Below, piece by piece: positions 31,979 to 42,213 of a stretch of DNA of 64,000 nt (positions are counted from its first letter, which is position 1; every line of letters starts with the position of its first letter). Origin of the DNA: Plectosphaerella cucumerina (Eukaryota; Ascomycota; Sordariomycetes; Glomerellales; Plectosphaerellaceae). The notes beneath the pieces are model-generated. The model was not told the origin of the DNA. It ran no database searches and saw only the letters and a program-made list of their open reading frames with translations. The translations under genes and the position numbers were made by a program. Location: the NCBI GenBank assembly GCA_020746995.1, contig JAGPXD010000003.1, forward strand, positions 2,356,001 through 2,420,000, read 5' to 3'.

Positions 31979-33700
31979 ATGGCCACCTGGAGTCCGACGA
32001 CGACGGCGCTGGTCTTTGCCATCGTGGCCCTTTGCGCGCACGCGATACGGAAGCTCTGGACGGCGCGTGCGCACTTCTGGAGGGTCAGGAAGCTGGGCAA
32101 GGTAGGTAGGCAACATTCACCGTCTCCCTGGCCGCGATGCTGACCTCGACCGCAGCCTATGCCGCCATGGAGTCCGCTTCTCGGCCATCTCCTCTCGGCC
32201 GGGAAGATGTTCGATCGCCTCCCGGCCGACGGTCACAGCTGCTACATGCTGCGGATGCTGTCCCTCGACTTCCCCGACGGTGCCTACTACCTAGACGTGT
32301 GGCCGATGCAGGAGCCTATCCTCGTCGTGACGGACCCCGACATGTCCTACACCGTCGAGACGCACCCCGTCGTCGGCGTCACCAAGCCGCGTACCCTCCA
32401 GGGCTGGTTCCATCCCATCTCGGGCGGCCCGGCGCAGTCAGACCTCAACGGCGCGCCCTGGCGCTACCTGCATGACCTCTTCGCCCCGGCCTTCAGCAGC
32501 ACCAACGTCAACGCCATGGCTCCCGTCATCGTCGACCGCATCGAGATCTTCAGGGACATCCTGCGCCGGCGCGCCGCGGCCGCCGACCGCTTCGAGCTCG
32601 AGCCCGCCGTGCTGAGCTTGATCAATGACATGATCTGCGAGACCCTGCTGGGCATGGAATCAGATGTCCAGCGCCGCGGCCATCCCCTGACAGACGCCAT
32701 GATACACCAGCTCAGCCTCAAGTTCACAGAATACAACCCCGCCAACGCCCTGGCCTTCCTTAACCCCTTGACGCGGTACCACCTCTGGAACAACAGCCGC
32801 ATCCTCGACGCCGGGATGAAGGCCCAGCTCCGCCGCCGCTTCGCCGCCTACCTCGCCAACCACCCCGGCCAGGAAGCCCGCGTCTTCAAGCCCCTCATAG
32901 ACATCGCCGTCGAGGACTACCTCGCCCGTCCCGAGAATGCCAATAAAGCCAGCACCCTGACCCTCGACCGCGACTTCCTCGACCTCATGGCCCGCAACAT
33001 GCGCCAGGCCTTCTTCGTCGGCTACGACTCCACCGCCAGCGCCCTCATCTTTTGCTACCACCTCCTCTGGCGGCACCCCGACGTTCTCGCCCGCGTCCGC
33101 GCCGAGCACGATGCCGTCTTCGGCCCTGCCATCGACTCCGTCCCCGGCCAGATCGTCGAGCGGCCCCACACCCTCAATGCCCTTCCCTACACCACCGCCG
33201 TCATCAAAGAAGCCATGCGCCTCTTCCCCGTCGCCAACGGCATCCGCCAGGGCTCGCCCGACCTCGAACTCGTCTCCGCCAGCGGTCAGCGCTACCCCAC
33301 CGCCGGCTTCCAGGTCGTCGTCTCACACTACGCGAACCACATGAACCCGCGCGCTTGGCCGCGTCCCGAGGCCTTCCTCCCTGAGCGATGGCTCGTCGAG
33401 CGCGGCCACGAGCTGTACCCGCCCCCCAAGGCGTGGCGGCCCTTTGCTCATGGTCCGCGCGCCTGTCCAGGGCAGCAGCAAGTCATGACGGTGATCAAGG
33501 CCGTGCTGGCCTGTACGGTGCGCGAGTTTGATATCCGTGATGCGTATGATGAGATTGATGCCGCGGCGGGGAAGAAGCCCCAGGATCTTAGCGGTGTGGC
33601 TGGTTATCGCCCTTATATGGTTGATGCTGGGGCTGCGCATCCGACGGGTCGTTATCCGTGTCGGGTGACGCTGAGCGGGTACAAGCCTACGAGGAGTTAG
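31979..33700 (+). CDS. Cytochrome P450, family unassigned
   Basis: ER-anchored haem monooxygenase. Exons 31979-32101 and 32156-33700 (54-nt intron, GTAGGT...CGCAG, GCTGAC branch point); product 555 aa. N-terminal anchor TTALVFAIVALCAHAI, then PPWSPLLGHLLSAG as the proline hinge. I-helix AFFVGYDSTASALIF, ExxR in KEAMRLF, PERF-like LPERWLVERG, haem loop FAHGPRACPG with ligand Cys478. It differs strongly from the P450 at 13361-15006, so the two are not recent duplicates. The layout resembles fungal P450s found in secondary-metabolite pathways, but no synthase gene is nearby. Substrate unknown. Confidence 0.92.
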
Positions 33701-34050
33701 ATGTGGAGGTGGGGGAGTACCTAGTTGAGGGAATGCTTGTTGAACAGAGCATGAGGTTTGAATTGTTGCTTTTTGACTTGACCGAGTGAGGTCACGGGAG
33801 GTAGATGCTTGGCATTTACGCAGAGCACCGAAGTCCGGTAAAGGTCATGTCTGGTACATCACCTGCGGCTTCGACGAATGACGTTGAACACTGAGAAAAC
33901 CTAAGCCGCATGGCAATCATTGCAAATAGTCGTAACATTATTCATCTCGTAGTAGCAAGTGCCTGGCGAGATGGTTGTTCTGTCTCGTAACCTCCTGACG
34001 ACCAAGTTACCAGGTCCCTCCGTTTCACATCACTCATATTCCATCGAAGC
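33701..34050. other. Short convergent intergenic stretch
   Basis: 350 bp between the stop codons of the P450 (plus) and the permease (minus); presumed 3' UTRs. Nothing else seen. Confidence 0.6.
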
Positions 34051-35630
34051 TCAAGAGACAGTACCCGAGTTGTCGGCGCAGTTGAACACCTTCGAGATGA
34101 TCCCCGTGGCATACGCCTGCTTGATCGACAAGCCTACGCCGTAGCTGTAAGATACGTCAGCATCAATCTCCAAGAGCATCGTCAGACCCGAAGACTTACG
34201 TTCCGCCGACGACCAGGAACAAACCCAGAGCCACAATCACAACATGGAAGCCATACTTGGCCCGCTCGGCAGCCGAGCCGCTACGGTAGGCCCGGAAGTC
34301 GTACATCCACAGCATGGCCGGGAAGATTAGACTGAATGGGGCGAAGCACAGAGACCCCGCAAGACCGAGGAGGTAGTTGAGGATGGGAACCGCCTCGGCG
34401 AAGATGAACCCCAGGATACCCAGGAGCAAGTTCGACCCCAGCCACGTCGCCCAGTGGATGGTCGTGTTGGCCTGCAGGTGCTTCGAGTCGCGAAGGATGC
34501 GGACGAACATGTACTTTGCCGCCACGTGCTGGTAGATACCCACGCCAATGACGAGGCCAGGCAGCGCGATGCCGTAGGAGATCTTCTTGAACAAGGGGCC
34601 GGCGCTGCCAAAGGCAGGCGTGGTAAGCCAGACGCCGCACCAGCGGTAGATCACAAGCGAGAAGGACAGGTACAAGGCGCCGACCAGCACACCCGTCACG
34701 AGGGCGGCCTTGCGGTAGTCCTGCGGCCGACGCATCTCCGAAATGACAGGCAGATACATCGACGAGCCACTGCCGGAGATGAAAATGTTAGCCGTGGCGG
34801 TGATGCCGGCGGCGAAACCGGGGTACGCGATGGCGGCCCAGCCGAGGTCGAAATCTCCCGTGGGCGGCGCGGCGGCGGGGCGGTCCTGCTGCGTGACGGC
34901 GACGACGAAGATGAAGACGGCGATGAAGAAGGTCGCGAAGCCGAACCATGTCAGCCAGCCGAGGCGGGAGAAGGTGCGGACGGAGGAGAAGCCGGTGATC
35001 AGGACGGCGGAGACGAAGCTGAAGACGACGGTGCAGGCGCCGTGCTCGGAGAGGGCGTTGAAGGCTGTCGAGCAGGAGACGATGCCGGCGGCTGTGATGA
35101 GGACTTGGGCGATGAGGACTTGGAGGCCGACGAGTTCTCTGCCGACGCGGCCCCAGAGGAGGCCGCACATATCCGCCAGGGCTGTGAGTGTCAGTATGTT
35201 TTGTCGGGTCGAGCTCGAGGGCTACAGCTAGTTCTTACTGTGACATTCGGGATGGCGGTTCCTAAAGTCACCCAAGATGACGGCGGTATCTGCACAGGCA
35301 CACTTATTAGTCCTCGTCTGGTCACATCGTTGCAGCGTCTTGCTCACAGGTATTGAGGGTCTGCCAGCCAACGATGGACAGGGCGCCCCCTACAGCTCCC
35401 AGGGTTGACAGCGCTCCAGGCACGCTGAGGATGCTCATGGCGAACTGGATCTTGAGGAAGATGATGGTGGCGCGCTGCCAGCTGACGGTGCGGAACTGCA
35501 CGCCATCCTCGGTGTCGTGGAAGATCTCCTTGGCCTCGAGGACCTTGCCTTCGAACTCGACGGGGTCCTCCGTGGCCTGGGGCTCGATGGCGTCCGCGAC
35601 GGGCGTCTTCTGGTCTACAGGAGCGGACAT
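34051..35630 (-). CDS. Amino acid permease, AAAP family (MTR-like)
   Basis: Plasma- or vacuolar-membrane amino acid/proton symporter of the Aa_trans family; the closest well-known relative in type is the Neurospora neutral amino acid permease MTR. Exons on the minus strand: 35630-35348, 35289-35239, 35181-34200, 34144-34051; introns 58, 57, 49 nt; product 469 aa. The hydrophilic N-terminus (about 50 residues) ends in a VSWQRATIIFLKIQF segment, followed by about eleven membrane helices; SILSVPGALSTLGAVGG is the first, unwound helix bearing the substrate-contact glycines. The 51-nt exon 2 (YTAVILGDFRNRHPECH) restores a loop conserved in fungal members. The last exon YGVGLSIKQAYATG contributes the final tail. 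Which amino acid is carried cannot be read from sequence. Confidence 0.92.
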
Positions 35631-37066
35631 GATGGCGGTTTACTCAGGCGTGGCTTTGATCAGTAGAAAACCTGCCAAGACAGAAATCTGCAACAGGGGA
35701 TATTTTCTAGAGATGTCCCTCGAGATATATAGCTGACTCGGGTAACGAACTCCCCCTGTCCATTGCTCATATCCGGTGCCATCGTCAAGGGGGGAAGCGG
35801 ACATGGGAATTGAGTCAGAACCCCAGGGAGGAAGCCCACAGTCGCCAGCCAAATGCCGGGCACCGTCCTCAGGGTCTGGACATGGATCATCAGGGGCAAC
35901 GGCGCCATCTCGCGTAGCACGGTAGCAGCACTAGTGCTTTGGTGGCGGAGGGGCCCCCCTCGGCTGGACGGCATTCTTATCTACGCGTACGGGAGGACAC
36001 GACGGGCGCACCAGGGGGGATTTGGGAAGAGGCGTCGACGGGTTGATATAGCATATCGGCCTCCGAGGTCGGATACGTCCTTGGGGACAGTGTCCGTCAG
36101 TTCGCCGATGCGTCTGCCGACCGAGATAGGGTGGGCTACGGGATGTGGCTTTTGATGATGCGGGCGGGAGGTCAAGGGTGCGGCTACGGGATACTACGCC
36201 GAGTCGTGCCTCGGTTCAAACGGAGGGCTAGTATGGTAGCTTGGAGCTTCTCCTCACGCGAGGTCGCGCTGCAACTGCATCTGCCGGCAGCATTGCGACA
36301 CAATTTCGTCTGCAGAGTCGAAAACAATGCTACGCCTCAGAGTTGCGGCATTGCGACGTGAGATCAGCGTTGAACCGGATCATTGGGTCGCTAGGGACGT
36401 CAATGGTCCAGAAGCCGATTGATCCACGGTTTCAACAGCTTGTCTTGCAATCAGGGGCTGCCACGAGGTGGCGCATCTTTATCTCTGGTCCCTGGAGGTT
36501 GGGCGTCTGGGGTCGCGGGCATAACCGCTGCAATGGCCGGGTATCGCACCTGGGGGCCGGCGAGATAAGGACAGCGGGCTGATTGGAAGTCGGATTGGAG
36601 CGTCGGCAGGAGGACAATCACCATGATGCGGTCGATGAGCTGGCAGGTTGGTAAGCTGTTCCCGTCGATTGTCGACGGAGGTGATTCGATCAAGGTGATG
36701 GATCACCTGGAATGTATCGACTTTGGCGGACTTTCGTCTTGACCACTCGAAAGTGTCTCCGTCAGCTCTGAACGCGCAAAGCGAAGGTGAGGAAGCAAAC
36801 GTACCGGCGGTGCCCTCCAGCTACAGCGACTTGCGCAGACCTGCTGTCCGAGGAAAGTGATGGGAACATTCATCGTTTCGCCAGACTCTGGCAGTCTGGC
36901 AACGTCTCGAAGTCTGGGACACCCCAACCCCAACAAGCCACATTGCCATCCAGCTCAACGGCTGACGACCAACGTCATACCGTTCACATGCCACAGGACC
37001 CACGAGGGGCAATGACGTCGTGATGCCATCGTCTCCGTCCCCATACGTGGGGCACCTCATGTTTGC

Positions 37067-37333
37067 ATGGACGAGGCGAACTTGCCCAAAAGCCGCATCC
37101 GCAGCATGATGGAGAAAACATCCCGCGAGGCGAACAAGTGGCACGAGGCACATGCCAGAATGGAGCAGGAAGTCGATAACCTAGATAGGGATGCAAAGGG
37201 AAAGTCCACTTCCGCCAATGTCGATCCACGTCGATCCGCCCTGTCAATGTCGCCTCCCGAGAAGGCCGAGTTTCGTACCACCGACAACCTGGAAGAACAG
37301 CCTAAAGTCAACAAAGCGAGGGAGCTTGAATGA
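37067..37333 (+). CDS. Small hypothetical ORF, 88 aa
   Basis: ATG-initiated, very hydrophilic frame (SMMEKTSREANKWHEAHAR, then Lys/Asp/Glu-rich) that looks more protein-like than its surroundings, perhaps a short amphipathic helix. No family recognised, no intron, no neighbouring support. It could be a relic exon or a chance frame. Confidence 0.25.
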   Translation: MDEANLPKSRIRSMMEKTSREANKWHEAHARMEQEVDNLDRDAKGKSTSANVDPRRSALSMSPPEKAEFRTTDNLEEQPKVNKARELE

Positions 37334-39208
37334 CAAGTCCATCAGGCGGACCCTTCAAGGGCCCCGTCCAGTCGACTTGGCCTGCACATCACTGGCGATC
37401 AGGCCGAGGTACGGTCTCTCCTCCGGTGCCCCTCTGCCCCTCCAGGTTGCCGAAAGGACACGAATGCCATCAACTGATATCCCGATGCTTGCCCGTTCTT
37501 CCGCGTTCCAACAGGGGGCCCGCAATGACTTGACAGGCGCGGCTGCTGCCTGCTCCTCTGGTGCCACTGGCGCTTCTGAGAGGAAAGTCTCCTGCTTCTC
37601 CCGGCCGGCTCTCGTGATGCAGGAGTGGTGTTTGAGGATCAGAGCACGAGTGGAGGTGACCCCGCCGGAGCTTGTTCTCCGGGGCTGGCGGACGAGCAAG
37701 CGGGCAGGGAAGGGCAGGCAGGCAAGCGGGTTCCTGGAGGTTTCGCCTTCCATTCACAAGTGCAGCTCGAGCTGGCCCGCGACTAGCCCTTCTGCAGGCC
37801 CGATCTCGATCCCCGACATGGGAAACAAGCACGAGGTGTGGATTCTTGCGGCGTCAGCTGATGGCAAGCGGAATGGTCCAGCTTCAGTGTTTGGGTCTAT
37901 TTTCTTTCTGTCGATGGGACGGGGCAAGACAGGGCAAAGGTCCAGAACACACGCAGGACGGCTAATGTCGTCATCGCGCAGGGGAGCTTGGACGCGCGGG
38001 AACCAATGGGGCGGGATGGCGCTTGGTTCGTTTTCTCTTTCTGGGGGGAGCAATCGACGGCGCCGTGCTTCTCCCGGCCGCTGTGGGACGGGCATATTTG
38101 GAACCGCGCAAGCAGTGGCGGAAGCTCCTTCCTCGTTGCTAGGGCCAAGCGGGGGAGGGGGGAAAACTGGCCCTAGGAAAGCCGCATGTGGCGGTGCGGG
38201 ATCGAGATTATGGCGGAAAGTCGATGCCCCCATCCAGCCGCCAGCCTGTCCATCACGAGAAGCTTTCCCCGTCGGCTCTGGCCCCGAGCAAAGCTGAAGC
38301 AAGTGGCATGTGCCGGTAGCTGTCCGACCGCAAAAGCCCAGCTCAGCTCAACCGGACGGTGCCTTCCTACGCCCGAGACGGAAGGCGTTTTGCCCAAAGT
38401 GCGACCTCGCCTCACCATTCCAGGATTACCCGGCAGAAGCTCATTTGAAGATCGAGAAATCGGCAGCCGATGCACGCAATCAAGCTCATGTCTGGGGGCC
38501 CACCATTCCCGGCGGGGAGAACAAACTGCACTGGTCGACTTGGGTCGTTCCAGAGCTCGCCAGCCACTGACAAGCTGGGCAAGCCCCCACCACGGTTCTC
38601 GGGGCGTGCTGCAGCGCGGGGGTGGCCCCCCGGGGCTTGGTGCCACAACTGGTGCAGTGACGTAAAAGGCCTTCCTGTTCCTGCCGTACGGAGCCGGGGC
38701 CATGACGTAGTTTGCTTCAGGACGCGTGTGGCTCGTGCCAGAGACGGCAACCACCTTTCGAGCTTCAGATTCCGCCACAAAAGGTCCGAAGCTGAGGTCC
38801 AGACTGGTAGGGACCAGGTGCGCGCGTCCCATAGTTCGCCGCCGCCCGGTGCCTAACGGGAGCAACCTACCCGGCGAGCCTATGAACAATCTATGACGCA
38901 GCTGCCCTTTCTGTTTCCATCCCAAGCACACACAACCCCACCACGAGCTTCCATTGGCGGCGGGCAGGACCACATGATGAGGACCTGACGAAGGGGTCGG
39001 GATAGGTGGAGGAGGCACGCCCCCTTGGATGGGAGGAGAAGTGCAGAATTACGTGCTAGGCGGGAAGGAGCAAGCCTGGGATGCTTGTGATTCACTTCGG
39101 GTTTCCGCACCTGCCGCACCAGACCGGCGGCCGAGGACATCCAGAAAGGAGGGGCAGGAGCAGAAATCGGGGGGAGGCCAGGAGCATCAGCAACCCTCCA
39201 GACACCTC

Positions 39209-39216
39209 TATAAAAA
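39209..39216 (+). promoter_or_regulatory. TATA box of grg-1
   Basis: TATAAAAA 131 bp upstream of the grg-1 start codon, followed by a CA/CT-rich leader (CATCAACTCATCTCAACTACC type). This is one of the clearest TATA elements in the window and fits a highly inducible gene. Confidence 0.7.
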
Positions 39217-39339
39217 CCTCTGCCCTCGCCCGCCTCAACGTTACTTTCTTCCCTTCATCATCCACCACATCAACTCATCTCAACTACCAAGCTTTTCACA
39301 CAAACACACAAACCCCCCAAACAACCAACCAACTTCACA

Positions 39340-39612
39340 ATGGAGACTGTCAAGAACGCCGCCAACTACGTCGCCGAGTCCGTCCAGGGCGCCGGTGCCA
39401 CTGCCTCCAAGGAGGCCAACAAGAACGTTGCCAAGGACAACAACGCTTCCCTCGGCAGCCGGTAAGCTTTCTCCCCCATCACCTACTCTTCCTTGTCGAA
39501 ACTAACACTTCTGCCCAGTGCCACCGCCGCCAAGGATGCCGTTGGCGACAAGTTCGACGAGTCCAAGCACAACACTCAGGCTGATGTCCACAAGGAGGCT
39601 ACCAAGCACTAA
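39340..39612 (+). CDS. grg-1: Glucose-repressible / clock-controlled small protein
   Basis: Homologue of Neurospora GRG-1/CCG-1, a very abundant small protein induced on glucose loss, in stress and by the clock. Exons 39340-39461 and 39519-39612 (57-nt intron GTAAGC...CCCAG, CTAAC branch point); product 71 aa. The N-terminus METVKNAANYVAESVQGAG and the ATASKEANKNVAKD segment match the family; the rest is Lys/Asp/His-rich and likely disordered or amphipathic, LEA-like. Molecular function remains unknown. The strong TATA box and CA-rich leader agree with high expression. GC-rich upstream motifs may include CreA sites, but I did not prove any. Confidence 0.95.
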
Positions 39613-40073
39613 AGCACTCTCCCCGACACGACACGACCACCTCTGATTGATACCCTACGACATGGTCATGATGGCGTCCGGAACACACTGGAACGGAATG
39701 GGCAACTGGTCTTGATGCAGCACAGCAGACTTAATTAGGCGGAGGAATTTCACTTCCCCTGGTAGCTGATACCTAAATCAACATCATTGCGCACCAAAAA
39801 AAATGCTTCCTCTTGTGACCGTTTGTAACTTGCAATCTGATAATAAGTCTGTTTCCAAATTTGGTATCTTCAGCTCCCCGCATTGCCAACAGCTATGGGC
39901 ACGGGCCACTTTCGATGTAACCTCCCAACTTTACCAATTTCCCGACTCTGACCACCCCAAATATCGCGACTCGTCGCGTCTTCTTGTCTCCCCTTTTCAA
40001 CCCTCTTGCAGCGGCAACTCCTTTGGACCTTTGCACCGACGTTCCTTACCAACAAGCCCATCCGACCGGCACA
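39613..40073. other. Intergenic stretch between grg-1 and the EXPERA gene
   Basis: 460 bp: the grg-1 3' UTR followed by a C/T-rich leader for the next gene. Nothing else seen. Confidence 0.55.
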
Positions 40074-40946
40074 ATGTCCACCACCCCTCCACCCGACGTC
40101 CTCTCGGACTTCTCGTCAAGCCTCCCCGCCGACCTATTCGACACCACAACTCTCGTGTCCCTCGCCTCAACCCTCGTCCTCCTCGGCATCGCCTACGGCG
40201 CCTCCCGCGCCTTCCTCCACCCGACCACCAGCGCCTCCTACCGCTTCCTCTTCATCTGGCACGCCTTCGACGCCCTCATTCACTTCTTCCTCGAGGGCAG
40301 CTTCCTCTACCACTGCTTCTTCAGCTACCTCTCCATCGCCGACCTCAAGGTCTCCCAGCTCGAGACCCTCTACCCGACGCCCGCCAACTTCCTCGGTTTC
40401 GCCAACAGGGTCTATGGCGCCCAGGCTGGGGGCGATGATCCGTTTGCGCAGCTGTGGATGGTGTATGCTAATGCCGATAAGCGCTGGGCTGGTGTTGACT
40501 TGGTAAGTGGCATGTGCCCCGCGTATGAAGAAGTTGTCGCTGATGGTGATTCCTCGCAGACTGTCGTCAGCCTTGAGCTTCTTACCGTTTTTGGCGCCGG
40601 GCCGCTTGCGATTTACATCTGCTACCTGATCGCCAAGCGTGATCCCAAGGTCAACTTCTGGCTTGTTGTCATTGCGACAGCCGAGATATACGGCAGTGAG
40701 CCTTCCTTCCCTCTGGACCTGTCGCCCTTTACAACTGCTGACCTGCCCCTCCTAGGCTGGATGACCTTCTGCCCCGAATGGCTCGTCGGAAGCCCCGCTC
40801 TCGTCACTGATAACTGGATGTACCTGTGGCTCTACCTCGTCTTCTTCAACGGACTCTGGATCGTCGTGCCGCTGTGGGCGATGTACTTTGCCTCGGGCGA
40901 GATCTCCAAGGCTTTCGCTGCGCAAGCAGCGGCGAAGAGCAAGTAG
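40074..40946 (+). CDS. EBP/EXPERA-domain protein, sterol Δ8-Δ7 isomerase-like
   Basis: Multi-pass ER membrane protein of the emopamil-binding family. Exons 40074-40502, 40560-40695, 40756-40946; introns 57 and 60 nt, both multiples of three and stop-free, so an unspliced message would stay in frame. Spliced product 251 aa. Five hydrophobic segments. WHAFDALIHFFLEGSF carries the His and Glu that in human EBP (His76, Glu80) act in isomerisation; the spliced junction AEIYGSWMTFCPEWL supplies the third acidic residue and the conserved WMTFCPEWL segment. Fungi normally use the unrelated ERG2 for this ergosterol step, so the true substrate here is open. The ATG at 40074 is the first in the frame. 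Confidence 0.9.
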   Translation: MSTTPPPDVLSDFSSSLPADLFDTTTLVSLASTLVLLGIAYGASRAFLHPTTSASYRFLFIWHAFDALIHFFLEGSFLYHCFFSYLSIADLKVSQLETLYPTPANFLGFANRVYGAQAGGDDPFAQLWMVYANADKRWAGVDLVSGMCPAYEEVVADGDSSQTVVSLELLTVFGAGPLAIYICYLIAKRDPKVNFWLVVIATAEIYGSEPSFPLDLSPFTTADLPLLGWMTFCPEWLVGSPALVTDNWMYLWLYLVFFNGLWIVVPLWAMYFASGEISKAFAAQAAAKSK

Positions 40947-41129
40947 GGGCGATGCTGAGCAGGATCGATTTGGGACATTTACGATATCAGGTAATGTGAT
41001 GTTGACGCAGGCACTTGGTGGTCGAGCAACTTGGCAGTAATTCATACTTTGAAATTCTCATCAATTCCGTGTATACATTCGCCACCCTCACAGATAGGCC
41101 TTCATTACGCTACATCATCACATCCCCCT

Positions 41130-42213
41130 TTACGCGCCGCCGTTGGGACCACCAGCCCAGCTCGGGTTTGGCTCGTAAATGACCTCGCGCTCGTGGAAGC
41201 AGTTCTCGACGAGGCGGTTGAACCACGTGGCGGTGCGCATGACGGCCTTTGCCATCTGGATCTCGACAATGGGCCAGGCGCCCTCGGCGTAGCCGCTGGT
41301 CAGCAGGTCGGGGGCGCCGGTGGCCTGGCTGAAGGCGTAGTCGCAGTTCCACTCGTTGCTGTCGCGGGCCCAGGCGATGGGGCAGGCGAGGGGGGTTCCC
41401 GGGCTGGAGCAGCGGGTCCACTCGTCGACGGGGGTGAAGTAGGTGTCGGCGCGGATGCGGTCGATCATGGAGGAGAAGAAGGGGGCGATGCCGTCGATGG
41501 GGAAGCTGGTCACGTTGGCGAGGGAGTAGACGATGCGGCCGTCCCAGATCTGGCGGTGTTAGTACATGGAGGAAGTCGGGTTTCGAGAGGGGGGGGCTTA
41601 CAGCGTGCAAGTTGGTGTCGACGCCGCCAAAGACGACGGGCACGCCGTTTCCGCCGCGCGCAATGCCCGTGACGTGCATCGGCTGAGCGATGTCCTGAGT
41701 GAAGTGGGTGATGTACTTGACAGCCTGCGCACACGTCGTGTCGGAGCCGTTGTTGTTGAGCTTGCCCATCTTGGCGTCCTTGATGCAGCCCTTGAGGATC
41801 TGGGTCTCGTTGGCGAGGGCGCTGACGACGCAGCCGCCCTCGGTGCAGTCGCGGTTGAAGTACGTGTTGCACAGCTGGGGGGCGTCGTCGGCGCTGTTGA
41901 TCCAGTGCCAGGTCGTCGAGTGGCTGCCCTCGCTGGTGCGGCGGTGCTCGTCGGCCCAGGCGGAGATGCGGCCCAGGCTGCCCTCGGCCTCGGGCTCGAG
42001 GATCTTGGCGAGGATCTCCTTGGTCTCGGGCTTCAGGAAGGCCTCGCTGGCGTAGCCGATCTGGTGGTGGACTGGGGTGTGTCAGTTGTTCATTCTTCGA
42101 GAGCATTTCTCACGTGAATTCTCATAGCCACGTGCTCACTCACCATCGGTGTTCCAGGCCAGCGCCGGGGCGGCGAGGGCGCTCGCGAGAGCGGCAAAGT
42201 GAGAAGTGCGCAT
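41130..42213 (-). CDS. Secreted S1/P1-type nuclease
   Basis: Zinc-dependent single-strand nuclease/3'-nucleotidase, extracellular. Exons on the minus strand: 42213-42144, 42071-41602, 41549-41130; introns 72 and 52 nt; product 319 aa. Signal peptide of 19 residues (LASALAAPALA) leaves Trp as the mature N-terminus, which in P1 nuclease binds zinc. Other ligands visible: His in VHHQIGYAS, Asp in ISAWADEHR, His in WHWIN, His/Asp/His in YITHFTQDIAQPMH, and His/Asp across the exon 2-3 junction (TNLHA then IWDGRIV). Several cysteines fit disulfides and NET/NGSD/NVT sites fit N-glycosylation. It probably scavenges nucleic acid for phosphate and nucleosides. It is convergent with the EXPERA gene. Confidence 0.94.

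Larger units (their letters stand above)
35631..39339. other. 3.7-kb stretch between permease and grg-1 with only one weak small ORF
   Basis: Divergent promoters of two genes. Apart from the small frame at 37067 nothing convincing is seen; frames up to 368 codons (37191-38297) lack motifs and consistent codon usage. The right end carries a TATA box for grg-1. Confidence 0.5.

Noticed and set aside
37191..38297. 368-codon plus-strand frame
   Set aside because: No motif, many Ser/Arg/Gly/Pro residues of random type, competing long frames on both strands; looks like a composition artefact.
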